From: Avibacterium gallinarum
GTDB taxonomy: Bacteria; Pseudomonadota; Gammaproteobacteria; Enterobacterales; Pasteurellaceae
Reading direction: 5' to 3'
NCBI RefSeq assembly: GCF_002921135.1
Contig: NZ_PQVJ01000006.1
Span: 140,685-204,684 of the forward strand
Length of the DNA stretch: 64,000 bases
Made by a program: the position numbers and the translations under genes. Numbering within the stretch: position 1 is the first letter of the stretch; each line of letters begins with the position of its first letter. Under the pieces are notes generated by a model. That model was not told the DNA's origin, did no database searches, and worked only from the letters and a program-made list of their open reading frames with translations. Positions 19,392 to 28,620 of the stretch are shown here, piece by piece.

Positions 19392-20297
19392 ATGGATAAA
19401 CTCAATGCAATTTCTGTCTTTTGTAAAGTGGTGGAAACGCAAAGTTTTACCCAAACCGCTATACAGCAAAATATCTCCGTAGCAATGGCAAGTAAGCTAG
19501 TTTCACAACTGGAAGAACAGCTGAAAACACGCTTGTTGCAGCGCACCACCAGAAAGATTGTGCCTACTGAAGCGGGGCTGCTTTATTACCAACGTTGCCA
19601 GCCTATTCTGGCAGAATTACAAGATGCCGAAGCCAGTATCAGCAATCTTGCTAGTGCATTACAAGGCAAGCTACATATTTCCGTGCCGCGGGATTTTGGC
19701 TTGCGTTTTATTGCGCCTAATTTGGGCTTATTCTTACACGCTAATCCTGATCTTGAAGTGGACATTGAATTTAACGATCGTTTAGTGGATTTAATCACCG
19801 AAGGCTTTGATCTCGCTTTACGCATTGGCAATTTGCAAGACAGTTCGCTGGTGGCGAAAAAAATTGCAAGTTCAACAATGCACATTGTGGGATCGCCCGA
19901 TTATTTCGCTAAAAAGGGTATTCCACAAACGCCAGAAGAACTCTATCAACACAAAATAATGCTGTATAAATCCAATAATAATCAAGTATTTTGGGAATTT
20001 ATCAACGGTACAAGAATTGAGCGCTTACGTGTACAAGCTGATGTAATGTGCAACAGTGGCTTGGCCTTGGCAGAACTGGCAAAATCAGGACTTGGCATTG
20101 TGAATTTACCACGTTTTCTGATTGAAAATGAATTAGCTTCAGGGAAATTAGTGGAAGTGCTGGCTGACTATCCACAACATCAGATTGATATGAATATTGT
20201 CTATCCCCACCGCCGTCATTTGGCGGCGAAAGTGAAAGCCTTTGTGGATTTTTTAAGTCAGCTTGGGTTATGCCAAGAAACCGCTAGCAATAAATAG
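19392..20297 (+). CDS. LysR-family transcriptional regulator
   Basis: 301 residues with an N-terminal winged helix-turn-helix (about residues 3-60, with QNISVAMASKLVSQLEEQL as recognition region) and a C-terminal periplasmic-binding-like effector domain. The ATG is preceded by AGGAAGA. It belongs to the large subgroup (CrgA/AaeR-like) with the motif DLALRIG. It stands alone between topA and sppA, so neighbours do not reveal a target; autoregulation from the 101-bp gap to topA is likely. Effector unknown. Confidence 0.88.
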   Translation: MDKLNAISVFCKVVETQSFTQTAIQQNISVAMASKLVSQLEEQLKTRLLQRTTRKIVPTEAGLLYYQRCQPILAELQDAEASISNLASALQGKLHISVPRDFGLRFIAPNLGLFLHANPDLEVDIEFNDRLVDLITEGFDLALRIGNLQDSSLVAKKIASSTMHIVGSPDYFAKKGIPQTPEELYQHKIMLYKSNNNQVFWEFINGTRIERLRVQADVMCNSGLALAELAKSGLGIVNLPRFLIENELASGKLVEVLADYPQHQIDMNIVYPHRRHLAAKVKAFVDFLSQLGLCQETASNK

Positions 20298-20359
20298 AAG
20301 GAATAATAGAAATAAAAAGAAACAAAAAGAAATAAAAAGTGCGGTGCAATTTTCAAAAA

Positions 20360-20391
20360 TTTTCCCCTTCTATTTACATAAAAGGGGAAAA
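20360..20391 (-). terminator. Terminator of sppA
   Basis: TTTTCCCCTT and AAGGGGAAAA pair over 10 bp with a 12-nt loop, between the convergent LysR gene and sppA. A USS lies just before it. Confidence 0.82.
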
Positions 20392-20397
20392 TAATTT

Positions 20398-22263
20398 TTA
20401 GCGTAACGTTCCGCAGTTAATACAGTATAAATACTGCCCTTTTGGATCGTTAAATTGGCTCAGTTGGTTGAGCTGTTGTTTTACTTCATTGAATGGTTTT
20501 GCCAAGCCAAGCGCACTGAATAATTGCTGTTGCGTGCCTTTGCCAAAGCTTTTCACCAAGGCATCAAGCATAGAATCATTGCGTTCAATTAACCATTCCA
20601 CACTAAATTCTTCTGCACTTTGCTCGCCTTGTTTTGCTTTAGCTAATTCCTTTGCTTTTTCCACCGCACGATCAAAATCGCCGAGTTCGTCCACCAATTT
20701 ATTTTGTAAGGCTTCCGATCCTAACCACACTTGACCTTGTGCGATTTTATCTACATCTGTTTTAGCTAGCTGACGGCCTTTGCTGACAAGCGAAAGAAAT
20801 TTATCGTAACCATGTTCAATTTCCAGTTGATAAAGATCACTTTTTACTTTTGAGATGCCACCAAAAGAAGACTGCTGACTTAATGGTGAAGTAGCCACGC
20901 CATCAGCATTCACGCCAATTTCTGCTACGGCTTTCTCAAAGGTTGGGAACATGGCAAAAATACCGATAGATCCCGTAATGGTATCCGCATCAGCTAAAAT
21001 ATAATCTGCCGTGCTAGAAATCCAATAACCGCCCGAAGCTGCCATTGCTCCCATTGACACCACCACTGGCTTGCCTGCTTGTTGTAAATGAACGATTTCC
21101 TGACGGATAATTTCTGACGCAAAGGCACTGCCACCGGGGCTATTTACACGCAAAATCACGGCTTTGATTTTTTCATCTTCATAAGCCTGACGCAGCAATG
21201 TGGCAATCGTATCACCGCCAACACCATTGTCATCGGTTTCACCGTCAATAATTGCACCCTCGACATTGACCACCGCAATGCGTGTTTTACCTTCCCCTTC
21301 AATGCGATCAGGTAAATCTGCCAAATAGCGATCAAACGGCAACAATTTTGCTTTACCCTCTGCATTTTTGCCAAAAAGTGCGGTGAGTTTTTGTTCTAAA
21401 GTGAAACGATCAGCAAGTTGCGTCACAAATTTTTGCTGTTGAGCATAGGCCGTCAAATCCCCATTTAAGGCTTTCAAATTCGCAAAATATTGCTCCGCTT
21501 CAGGCAATACATTATCAACAGGGATTTGGCGATTGGTTGCGATCAGCGTTTTATAATCCGTCCACATTGTGCTTAACCAACGTTGCATATTGGCTCTGGC
21601 TTCTGCCGACATATCATTACGCAAAAACGGCTCAACGGCAGATTTATACGTCCCTACACGGAAAATATGTGGCGTGATTTTTAGCTTGTCGAGCAAATCT
21701 TTGTAATACAGGTTTTCCAGTGCCAAGCCTTGAATCTCCACTGCACCAATCGGGTTGAGATAAATTTCATCGGCATAGCTTGCGAGTACATATTGTTTTT
21801 GCGTATAGCTATCCGCATAAGCGATCACCGGCTTACCACTTTGCTTAAACTGATTAATCGCCTTGCCTACATATTTAATCGCAGGCAAATCAGCCCCTTC
21901 AAAACGGTTCAGATCTAACACCAAGCCTTTAATGCGTGGATCATTCACCGCAGAGCGAATGCTATACACCAAATCAAAGGTAGAAATTTGACGTGGCACA
22001 TATTGAGAATCCACTTCTTTTAACAAATCTTGCAAAGAGTGGATTTCTTCACGATTATCCGCTAAATATCCATCTAAATTCAGCAATAACGCCCCTTCAT
22101 CCGCGCTCAGTGGCGCTTGAGTTTCTTTATTTGCATTTGTGAGCAAACTCACCACTGTAAAAAGAAACAACACAAAAACAAGAAAGACTAAATTCATCAC
22201 AACATTGCGCACAAAATTTAATCCTCGCCATAGCATAGAGCCTAGTTTCATCAGCGATTTCAT
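20398..22263 (-). CDS. sppA: Signal peptide peptidase SppA (67-kDa type)
   Basis: 621 residues, the double-length form with two ClpP-like halves. An N-terminal membrane anchor spans about residues 22-42. The catalytic Lys is expected in the first half (YADSYTQKQYVLASYADEIY), and the nucleophile Ser lies in the second half in MGAMAASGGYWISS. It degrades cleaved signal peptides in the inner membrane. The C-terminal CINCG tail also occurs in other SppA proteins. Followed by its own terminator. Confidence 0.95.
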   Translation of the reverse strand: MKSLMKLGSMLWRGLNFVRNVVMNLVFLVFVLFLFTVVSLLTNANKETQAPLSADEGALLLNLDGYLADNREEIHSLQDLLKEVDSQYVPRQISTFDLVYSIRSAVNDPRIKGLVLDLNRFEGADLPAIKYVGKAINQFKQSGKPVIAYADSYTQKQYVLASYADEIYLNPIGAVEIQGLALENLYYKDLLDKLKITPHIFRVGTYKSAVEPFLRNDMSAEARANMQRWLSTMWTDYKTLIATNRQIPVDNVLPEAEQYFANLKALNGDLTAYAQQQKFVTQLADRFTLEQKLTALFGKNAEGKAKLLPFDRYLADLPDRIEGEGKTRIAVVNVEGAIIDGETDDNGVGGDTIATLLRQAYEDEKIKAVILRVNSPGGSAFASEIIRQEIVHLQQAGKPVVVSMGAMAASGGYWISSTADYILADADTITGSIGIFAMFPTFEKAVAEIGVNADGVATSPLSQQSSFGGISKVKSDLYQLEIEHGYDKFLSLVSKGRQLAKTDVDKIAQGQVWLGSEALQNKLVDELGDFDRAVEKAKELAKAKQGEQSAEEFSVEWLIERNDSMLDALVKSFGKGTQQQLFSALGLAKPFNEVKQQLNQLSQFNDPKGQYLYCINCGTLR

Positions 22264-22460
22264 AGATTTCCTTATTTTTTGATTTTATTTGAGAGAGCGT
22301 ATCATAAACAGATTAACACCCAAATGCGAATTATTCTTTCCAGAATGCCTGTTTTTATCCACTTTGATCTGTTTTCTCGATCAGGATCGCAGAACTCACC
22401 AAAAAATCACCGCACTTAAAAAGGTTTTGCTATGGTTGATCTCGGCACAAGGAGAACCCA

Positions 22461-22694
22461 ATGTTAAATTTATTCAAACGCCCGATCGAAGTGGAAACCT
22501 TAGAAGCTTGGGCAAAAATGGTAGAAGATATTGCCAAAGTTGCGATACTTGCAGTCCCCGTGATAATATTTGGTCAAAATGGAATACTATTTAAGATTAT
22601 GAGTAGTCTTACATTAATGTTTGTTATTTATGCCACTCTCGTTGCTGGAAAGTTGCTTAGAAAACACAAATCCCAGCTATCAAAGGAGGATTAA
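22461..22694 (+). CDS. Small membrane protein of unknown function (77 aa)
   Basis: I do not recognise this protein. The ATG is preceded by a good AAGGAG. The N-terminus is amphipathic (FKRPIEVETLEAWAKMVEDI), followed by two hydrophobic segments (about residues 26-38 and 46-63) and a basic C-terminus, so it should sit in the inner membrane. Its TAA stop is directly followed by the ATG of the next gene, so it forms a tight operon with the two 35-aa genes. A longer overlapping frame from 22289 has no ribosome binding site and low-complexity content, and I reject it. Confidence 0.6.
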   Translation: MLNLFKRPIEVETLEAWAKMVEDIAKVAILAVPVIIFGQNGILFKIMSSLTLMFVIYATLVAGKLLRKHKSQLSKED

Positions 22695-22802
22695 ATGGAA
22701 CTCACCATTGGATTACTTGTTCTTTTAGGGATTGTTCTGGCTTTTTTAGCTGCCATTAACCACACCATAAAACAAGCTGAAAAAGAAGATAAAAAAAACT
22801 AA
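22695..22802 (+). CDS. 35-aa single-span membrane peptide, copy 1
   Basis: Starts MELTIGLLVLLG, continues as one hydrophobic helix to about residue 21, then has a highly charged Lys/Glu/Asp tail ending KEDKKN. The Shine-Dalgarno AAAGGAGGA is near-perfect, and the start follows the stop of the 77-aa gene with no gap. A near-identical paralogue follows 132 bp downstream, leader included. Strong translation signals and conservation between the two copies argue that the peptide is made. Function unknown; small-subunit stabiliser and type I-like toxic peptide are both possible. Confidence 0.65.
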   Translation: MELTIGLLVLLGIVLAFLAAINHTIKQAEKEDKKN

Positions 22803-22826
22803 TTCCAGATATCGAAGGAGGGCTAA

Positions 22827-22934
22827 ATGGAGCTTACTATTGGATTATTAGTTTTATTGGCTGTAGTTTTAGCTTTTGGTGCAGGGATTAATCACGCAGC
22901 AAAAGAAGCCGATAAAGAGAGTAAAAAGAACTAA
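22827..22934 (+). CDS. 35-aa single-span membrane peptide, copy 2
   Basis: Paralogue of the preceding gene: identical first 11 residues (MELTIGLLVLL), hydrophobic to about residue 21, charged tail ending KESKKN. The Shine-Dalgarno GAAGGAGGG lies 4-5 nt upstream. Differences from copy 1 lie mainly in the second half of the helix and in the tail. It is the last gene of the small operon, followed within 10 bp by a terminator. Confidence 0.65.
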   Translation: MELTIGLLVLLAVVLAFGAGINHAAKEADKESKKN

Positions 22935-22940
22935 TTACAT

Positions 22941-22964
22941 AAGCCCCCGATATAAAGGGGGCTT
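22941..22964 (+). terminator. Terminator of the small membrane-protein operon
   Basis: AAGCCCCC-gatataaa-GGGGGCTT followed by TT and C/T-rich sequence, directly after the second 35-aa gene. Confidence 0.88.
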
Positions 22965-23046
22965 TTCTATATCACCTATAAGAGCAAAAACTATGCTATA
23001 ATCCACCGCACTTTTTATAACAAAAATGATCACAAAAGGACTGATT

Positions 23047-23601
23047 ATGGACGCTTTAACCCTACTCACTTCACGCCGTTCTAACAAGAAACTCTTTGCG
23101 CCTGCGCCAAACCAAGCACAACTTGAACAGATTTTCCAAGCCGCACTGCACGTCCCTGATCACGGTAGATTGCAACCTTATCGCTTTGTAGTGATTGAAA
23201 AAGACGGTTTAAACAAACTTGGCGGCTTATTAAAAAGTGCCGTACAAGAACTTAACCTTGGTGAAGAGCGGTTGAAAAAAGCGGAAAATTTACCTAATCG
23301 CGCGCCAATGATCATTGCCGTAATCGCAAAAATCCAAAAAGATATTGCTAAAGTCCCCGCTTGGGAACAAATGCTTACCGCAGGTTGCGCCACCTACGCA
23401 ATGCAACTTGCCGCTAATGCACAAGGCTTCGACAATGTATGGGTAACTGGCCCTTGGGTTGATGGCTCTGAATTACGCCAAGCGCTACAATGTGATCAAA
23501 ACGATAAAGTAGTCGCTTTTATTATGCTAGGTACAGGCGAAGAAAAAGCCAGCCGTGAGCCTAAGCAAATCGATCTAGCAAATTTTGTGAGTTATTTATA
23601 A
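23047..23601 (+). CDS. Nitroreductase-family FMN protein, YdjA-like
   Basis: 184 residues. It matches E. coli YdjA along its length: MDAL.LL.SRRS at the start, VPDHGRLQPYRFVVIE in the FMN-binding region, WEQMLTAGCATYAMQLAANAQGF in the middle and IMLGT near the end. I start it at ATG 23047 because AAAGGA sits 7-8 nt before; the upstream ATG 23026 has no such signal. A TATAAT lies at 22996-23001. Members of this minimal subgroup bind FMN and reduce nitro compounds, but the physiological substrate is not known. Confidence 0.88.
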   Translation: MDALTLLTSRRSNKKLFAPAPNQAQLEQIFQAALHVPDHGRLQPYRFVVIEKDGLNKLGGLLKSAVQELNLGEERLKKAENLPNRAPMIIAVIAKIQKDIAKVPAWEQMLTAGCATYAMQLAANAQGFDNVWVTGPWVDGSELRQALQCDQNDKVVAFIMLGTGEEKASREPKQIDLANFVSYL

Positions 23602-23623
23602 TGTATTAGAAAAAATGATAAAA

Positions 23624-23652
23624 AATCACCGCACTGATAAAATGCGGTGATT
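23624..23652. terminator. Bidirectional terminator between the nitroreductase gene and thiI
   Basis: AATCACCGCA and TGCGGTGATT form a 10-bp stem flanked by A- and T-runs. The arms are near-uptake sequences with one changed base each. Confidence 0.75.
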
Positions 23653-23656
23653 CCAT

Positions 23657-25105
23657 TTACTTCCTAAATACTCTCACATTCCCAAACCCATTTTCTTTTA
23701 AATAAAGAGCTTGGAGTTTGCTCATTACGCCGCGTTCGCAGTAAAGGACGTAATTTTTGCTTTGGTCTAATTCTGGGAATAAGGTAGAAAGTTTATAGAA
23801 TGGGATTAAACGCACTTCCTGCCCTGCCAGTTCTAACGGGTTTTCGTCTGTTTCTTCGGGGCTGCGGATGTCAATGACGATGTCGTTTTCGCCTAATACG
23901 GAAATGGTATCCACTTCCACCACTTCTTTTTCCGTTTGTTCTGCAATTTGGCGAATATCTAAATATTGCGCATTTTGCACCGCACTTTCTAATACGCTGA
24001 AATCAAAATGATTTTCTTCGCTAAGGATTTTTTCTCGCACCGCTTTAACCGTTGGATTTTTTGAAATCACGCCACAAAATTCCGGCATTGATTTCGCAAT
24101 ATCGTCCGTGCCAATTTCTTTTGCCATTGCGATAATTTGTTCTTTATCGTGGGTAATAAGCGGACGTAACACAAGGGCATCGGCAGCCTCATCAATTAGG
24201 CGCAAATTGGTGAGGGTTTGGCTGGAAACTTGACCTAGCGCTTCGCCCGTAACAATGGCTTGAATGCCAAAACGTTCTGCCACTTTGCTTGCAGCACGCA
24301 CCATCATTCGTTTTAACACCACGCCCATTTGGCCGTTATCGATTTTCTCTAAAATCTCTGCCACCACAGGCTCAAAATTAATCGCCACAAAACGTACTTT
24401 ATGCGAGCCACTAAAGCGATTCCAAATGTGATACGCCATTTGTTTTACGCCGATTTCGTGTGCTGCACCGCCCAGATTAAAGAAGCAATAATGCACGCGC
24501 GAGCCACGGCGAATCAGCATATAACTGGATACGCCCGAATCAAAGCCGCCCGAGATAAGCGAAAGCACATCTTCTTGCGTGCCAATAGGATAACCACCCA
24601 GTCCTGTATGACGGGCTTTCACCAGCATCATTTTGTCGTCTTCAATATCAATACGAACGGTAACATCAGGTTTGCTGAGCTTCACTTTTGCGCTGGCGAT
24701 ATGTTGATTTAAGCCGCCGCCGACATAGCGTTCCACATCAAGGGAAGAAAAATCGTGCTTGCCTTTGCGTTTTACGCGCACACAAAAAGTTTTGTTTTCA
24801 AGGAGATGTGCCACATCTTGCAAAGTTTGTTGGAAAATATCTTGCACGTTGTTGAACGGTTTTTCTTCCACTTCAAGAAAATGATGAATACCGGGGATTC
24901 GTCCTAATAATTCAATTAATAAGGCGCGATTTTCCGCATTTTTTGACCGCACTTCGATATAATCCCAGTGCTTCACCACGGCCACTGTGTCGTCATATTT
25001 ATTCAAAATATTGCGAATATTCCCTGTCAAAATTTTAATAAAGCGCTTACGCACGCTTTCACTTTTAATCATAATTTCAGGGAAAAGTTTAATAATAAAT
25101 TTCAT
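23657..25105 (-). CDS. thiI: tRNA 4-thiouridine synthase / thiazole sulfur carrier ThiI
   Basis: 482 residues, the long enterobacterial form. An N-terminal ferredoxin-like and THUMP region is followed by the PP-loop [10 protein letters not shown] near residue 180, which adenylates U8 of tRNA. The C-terminal rhodanese domain carries the persulfide Cys in YCERGVMSK, and its disulfide partner Cys is in FCGVISKNP. The protein therefore has all parts needed for s4U; the rhodanese domain alone suffices for thiamine thiazole synthesis. It is divergent from xseB. Confidence 0.96.
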   Translation of the reverse strand: MKFIIKLFPEIMIKSESVRKRFIKILTGNIRNILNKYDDTVAVVKHWDYIEVRSKNAENRALLIELLGRIPGIHHFLEVEEKPFNNVQDIFQQTLQDVAHLLENKTFCVRVKRKGKHDFSSLDVERYVGGGLNQHIASAKVKLSKPDVTVRIDIEDDKMMLVKARHTGLGGYPIGTQEDVLSLISGGFDSGVSSYMLIRRGSRVHYCFFNLGGAAHEIGVKQMAYHIWNRFSGSHKVRFVAINFEPVVAEILEKIDNGQMGVVLKRMMVRAASKVAERFGIQAIVTGEALGQVSSQTLTNLRLIDEAADALVLRPLITHDKEQIIAMAKEIGTDDIAKSMPEFCGVISKNPTVKAVREKILSEENHFDFSVLESAVQNAQYLDIRQIAEQTEKEVVEVDTISVLGENDIVIDIRSPEETDENPLELAGQEVRLIPFYKLSTLFPELDQSKNYVLYCERGVMSKLQALYLKENGFGNVRVFRK

Positions 25106-25337
25106 TGGAATACTTCTGTTTTAAGCAAAAAATTGGGCGGTATTGTACAACATCTTTTGCAAATCCCCAATTTTTCTCGCCCGTTGCTTGCACCTGTTTT
25201 GGGGCTAATCAAGGGAAACAAAAGTGCGGTGCTTTTTTCTGAGATTTTTTTGCGCAACAATCTTGCTATAGGCTTTAACAAGTCCATAAAAATACAGTAC
25301 AATGTGGCATTTATTTAGCTTGAACTTAGGAAAAACA

Positions 25338-25586
25338 ATGGCACGCAAACCTACCACAGACGAAAACAGCTTAGATTTTGAAACCACCTTAACCCAATTA
25401 GAGAGCATTGTTGCTCGTTTAGAAAGTGGCGAATTGCCTTTAGAACAGGCGTTAAAGGATTTTGAAAGCGGAATTAAGCTGGCGCAATTAGGTCAAGCAC
25501 GTTTACAACAAGCGGAACAACGCATTCAAATTTTGCTTTCTAAAAGCGATAAAGCAGAATTAAGCGACTATCAAAACAACGAATAA
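25338..25586 (+). CDS. xseB: Exodeoxyribonuclease VII small subunit
   Basis: 82 residues. The family signature [34 protein letters not shown] is present in full as two helices. The start is ATG 25338, with TTAGGA 8 nt upstream; the longer frame from 25302 adds residues not found in the family. It associates in several copies with XseA to degrade single-stranded DNA. It leads the conserved xseB-ispA-dxs cluster and is 25 bp before ispA. xseA is elsewhere. Confidence 0.96.
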   Translation: MARKPTTDENSLDFETTLTQLESIVARLESGELPLEQALKDFESGIKLAQLGQARLQQAEQRIQILLSKSDKAELSDYQNNE

Positions 25587-25611
25587 GCAACCCAATAACT
25601 AAGCCACTGCT

Positions 25612-26502
25612 ATGTACCAATTTGCACAGGATTTACAACAATTTCAACAGCGGATTAATCAATTTCTCGAGCAACAATTTGAGCAAATTGACACGCAACC
25701 CTCTCCCCTTGCGGAAGCAATGAAATATGCGCTTTTATTGGGTGGAAAGCGTGTTCGTCCGTTTTTGGTTTATGCCACAGGCAGAATGTTAGGGGCAGAA
25801 CTCGTGCATTTGGATTATGCCGCTGCTGGCATTGAGGCGATTCACGCTTATTCTTTAGTTCACGATGATTTGCCTGCAATGGATAACGATGCACTGCGCC
25901 GTGGCCACCCCACTTGCCATATTGCCTTTGATGAAGCCACCGCTATTCTGGCGGGTGATGCGCTGCAAGCCTTTGCGTTTGAATTACTGAGCCAAACACC
26001 AAATTTATCTGCCGAGCAACGCCTTGCTTTGGTGGCAGAATTGGCAAAAGCCTCTGGCGTGCAAGGAATGTGTTTGGGGCAAAGCCTTGATTTGCAAGCT
26101 GAGCATCAACAAGTCAGCCTTACTGAATTGGAAAGAATTCATCGCAACAAAACGGGCGCGTTGTTACGCTGTGCATTAAAAATGGGCTTTCTTTGTTCAC
26201 CGCATTTTGCCGACAAACAACTTTGTCAACAGCTCGAACGCTATGCCGATGCCATTGGGCTGGCGTTCCAAGTGCAAGATGATATTTTAGATATTGAAGG
26301 CGAAAGTGCTGTGATCGGTAAAACCGTGGGGGCAGATTTAGCTGCAGATAAAAGCACTTACCCGAAATTGCTCGGCTTGCAAGGGGCGAAAGAAAAAGCG
26401 CAAGAACTTCATCAACAAGCCCTTGATGCTTTGGCCAAATTACCTTTTGATAGCTCGCCATTAAAGGCATTGAGCGAGTTTATTGTAACAAGAAAAAATT
26501 AA
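25612..26502 (+). CDS. ispA: Farnesyl diphosphate synthase
   Basis: 296 residues. The two Asp-rich motifs of short-chain trans-prenyltransferases are present: DDLPAMDND near residue 84 and DDILD near residue 223. GGKRVRP lies near residue 45. It condenses IPP with DMAPP and GPP to give FPP for quinone and undecaprenyl synthesis. It is in one operon with xseB and dxs; 75 bp with a USS separate it from dxs. The ribosome binding site is weak, so translation may be coupled to xseB. Confidence 0.96.
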   Translation: MYQFAQDLQQFQQRINQFLEQQFEQIDTQPSPLAEAMKYALLLGGKRVRPFLVYATGRMLGAELVHLDYAAAGIEAIHAYSLVHDDLPAMDNDALRRGHPTCHIAFDEATAILAGDALQAFAFELLSQTPNLSAEQRLALVAELAKASGVQGMCLGQSLDLQAEHQQVSLTELERIHRNKTGALLRCALKMGFLCSPHFADKQLCQQLERYADAIGLAFQVQDDILDIEGESAVIGKTVGADLAADKSTYPKLLGLQGAKEKAQELHQQALDALAKLPFDSSPLKALSEFIVTRKN

Positions 26503-26577
26503 TATATTGGACACCGCCTAAGCCTTGTATTATTAAAGTGCGGTCGAAATTTAACCCTTTTTTGGATTTGATTAACA

Positions 26578-28437
26578 ATGGAAAAATATCCTCTTTTATC
26601 ACTGATTAATTCACCGGACGATTTGCGTCTTTTAAATAAAGATCAACTTCCCCAACTTTGTAATGAATTACGCGGATATTTGTTGGAAAGTGTTAGTCAA
26701 AGTAGCGGCCATTTGGCTTCTGGCTTAGGCACGGTAGAACTCACCGTTGCCTTGCATTATGTGTTCAACACGCCATTCGATCAGCTCATTTGGGACGTAG
26801 GGCATCAGGCCTATCCGCATAAAATTCTCACTGGACGCCGTGATAAAATGTCCACTATTCGCCAAAAAGACGGGCTTCACCCTTTCCCTTGGCGTGATGA
26901 AAGTGAATTTGATGTGCTAAGTGTGGGACATTCTTCCACTTCGATTAGTGCTGGGCTTGGCATTGCCGTAGCAGCAGAAAAAGAGAACGCAGGGCGCAAA
27001 ACGGTTTGTGTCATTGGCGATGGCGCAATCACCGCAGGAATGGCCTTTGAAGCGCTCAATCACGCTGGCGCATTGCACACCGATATGTTGGTGATTCTCA
27101 ACGATAACGAAATGTCTATTTCAGAAAATGTGGGCGCGCTGAACAACTATCTTGCCCGCTTGTTTTCTGGTTCTTTCTATTCCACCTTGCGCGAGGGCGG
27201 CAAAAAAATTCTCTCTGGCGTGCCACCGATTAAAGAATTTGTGAAAAAGACAGAAGAACACGTTAAAGGCTTCGTTTCACCGATTGGCACAATGTTTGAA
27301 GAGCTAGGCTTTAACTATATCGGCCCAATTGACGGCCATAATGTGGACGAATTAATTAGCACGTTAAAAAATATGAGCAGTCTGAAAGGGCCGCAATTCT
27401 TACATATTAAAACCAAAAAAGGCAAAGGCTATGCCCCAGCGGAACAAGATCCAATCGGCTTCCACGGTGTGCCGAAATTCGATCCCACAAGCGGAAAGTT
27501 GCCAAAATCCACCACCCCAACCTATTCGCAAATTTTTGGCAACTGGCTATGTGAAATGGCAGAGCAAGATCCGAAATTAATCGGCATCACCCCTGCGATG
27601 CGTGAAGGTTCAGGAATGGTTGAATTTTCCAACCGCTTTCCACAACAATATTTTGATGTTGCCATTGCTGAACAGCACGCTGTTACGTTTGCTGCGGGCT
27701 TGGCGATTGCAGGGTTTAAACCTGTAGTAGCCATTTATTCCACCTTCTTGCAACGTGCCTACGATCAGGTAATTCACGATGTCGCCATTCAAAATCTGCC
27801 AGTACTATTTGCCATCGACCGTGCTGGCGTGGTGGGCGCAGACGGACAAACCCACCAAGGTGCGTTCGACATTAGCTTTATGCGCTGTATTCCAAATTTA
27901 GTGATTATGACCCCAAGCGATGAAAATGAATGTCGCCAAATGCTTTATACCGGCTATCAATGCGGTAAACCTGCCGCTGTGCGCTACCCGCGTGGCAATG
28001 CTATTGGTGTAGAGCTTGAACCATTAGCAATGTTACCGCTCGGCAAGGGGAAAGTGCTGCGTGAAGGGGAAAAGATCGCCATTTTAAATTTCGGTACGCT
28101 ATTACCAAACGCCAAAGCCGTAGCCGAAAAATTAAACGCCACCCTTGTGGATATGCGATTTGTTAAGCCGATTGATGAAACGCTAATTTTGCAACTTGCT
28201 GAAAACCATTCATTATTAGTTACCCTCGAAGAAAACGCCATTCAAGGCGGTGCAGGCAGTGCCGTGGCAGAAGTGCTAAATTCTCAGCCAAAAACCACCG
28301 CACTTTTACAATTAGGCTTGCCAGATTTCTTCATTCCACAAGGCACGCAACAAGAAATTTTGGCAGACTTAAAACTAGACGCACAAGGTATTGAAGAGCA
28401 AATCACTACTTTTTTGCAAAAAAGTAAAAAAATTTAA
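26578..28437 (+). CDS. dxs: 1-deoxy-D-xylulose-5-phosphate synthase
   Basis: 619 residues, full length. The thiamine diphosphate motif starts at [15 protein letters not shown] near residue 150 and ends at the Asn-rich [14 protein letters not shown]. The transketolase-type pyrimidine domain contains [13 protein letters not shown]. It condenses pyruvate and glyceraldehyde-3-phosphate in the first step of the MEP pathway, upstream of ispA chemistry in the same operon. One USS is inside the gene near 28299. Confidence 0.97.
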   Translation: MEKYPLLSLINSPDDLRLLNKDQLPQLCNELRGYLLESVSQSSGHLASGLGTVELTVALHYVFNTPFDQLIWDVGHQAYPHKILTGRRDKMSTIRQKDGLHPFPWRDESEFDVLSVGHSSTSISAGLGIAVAAEKENAGRKTVCVIGDGAITAGMAFEALNHAGALHTDMLVILNDNEMSISENVGALNNYLARLFSGSFYSTLREGGKKILSGVPPIKEFVKKTEEHVKGFVSPIGTMFEELGFNYIGPIDGHNVDELISTLKNMSSLKGPQFLHIKTKKGKGYAPAEQDPIGFHGVPKFDPTSGKLPKSTTPTYSQIFGNWLCEMAEQDPKLIGITPAMREGSGMVEFSNRFPQQYFDVAIAEQHAVTFAAGLAIAGFKPVVAIYSTFLQRAYDQVIHDVAIQNLPVLFAIDRAGVVGADGQTHQGAFDISFMRCIPNLVIMTPSDENECRQMLYTGYQCGKPAAVRYPRGNAIGVELEPLAMLPLGKGKVLREGEKIAILNFGTLLPNAKAVAEKLNATLVDMRFVKPIDETLILQLAENHSLLVTLEENAIQGGAGSAVAEVLNSQPKTTALLQLGLPDFFIPQGTQQEILADLKLDAQGIEEQITTFLQKSKKI

Positions 28438-28570
28438 AATTTTTGTGAACTATTTCCTGCCTCGCTAGTCTTAGTAAATGCTAGTGCACTGCAAATTGCA
28501 GTTGTCTTTTTCAAACTAATTTCTTATTTAAGACCTCTCCGCCACTTGTTTTTAATGTGGCGGTTTTTTT
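28438..28570 (+). other. dxs 3' untranslated region with strong terminator
   Basis: After the dxs stop there are about 100 bp without a reading frame, then CCGCCAC-N11-GTGGCGG plus a T7 run (28539-28570), a strong intrinsic terminator. The upstream part holds a perfect inverted repeat ACTGCAA-a-TTGCAGT at 28488-28502. Distance and structure fit a 3'-UTR-derived small RNA, but I see no clear internal promoter. Confidence 0.5.
28539..28570 (+). terminator. Terminator of xseB-ispA-dxs
   Basis: A 7-bp GC-rich stem (CCGCCAC/GTGGCGG) followed by seven T residues. Confidence 0.92.
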
Positions 28571-28620
28571 ATGGATAAAATTTGCTAAAATTCCACCGCA
28601 CTTATCTTTATAGCAAGTTA

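Larger units (their letters stand above)
22672..22934 (+). repeat. Tandem duplication, unit 132 bp, each with one 35-aa gene
   Basis: Two diverged copies start near 22672 and 22804. They share the ribosome-binding leader (pattern C-AG-TATC-AAGGAGG-TAAATGGA) and the coding start. Divergence is mostly at third codon positions in the N-terminal half, which suggests purifying selection on the peptide. Confidence 0.75.

Noticed and set aside
22289..22594. 101-codon plus-strand frame overlapping the 77-aa membrane protein gene
   Set aside because: It has no Shine-Dalgarno, an atypical composition, and overlaps in another frame a gene with good signals.
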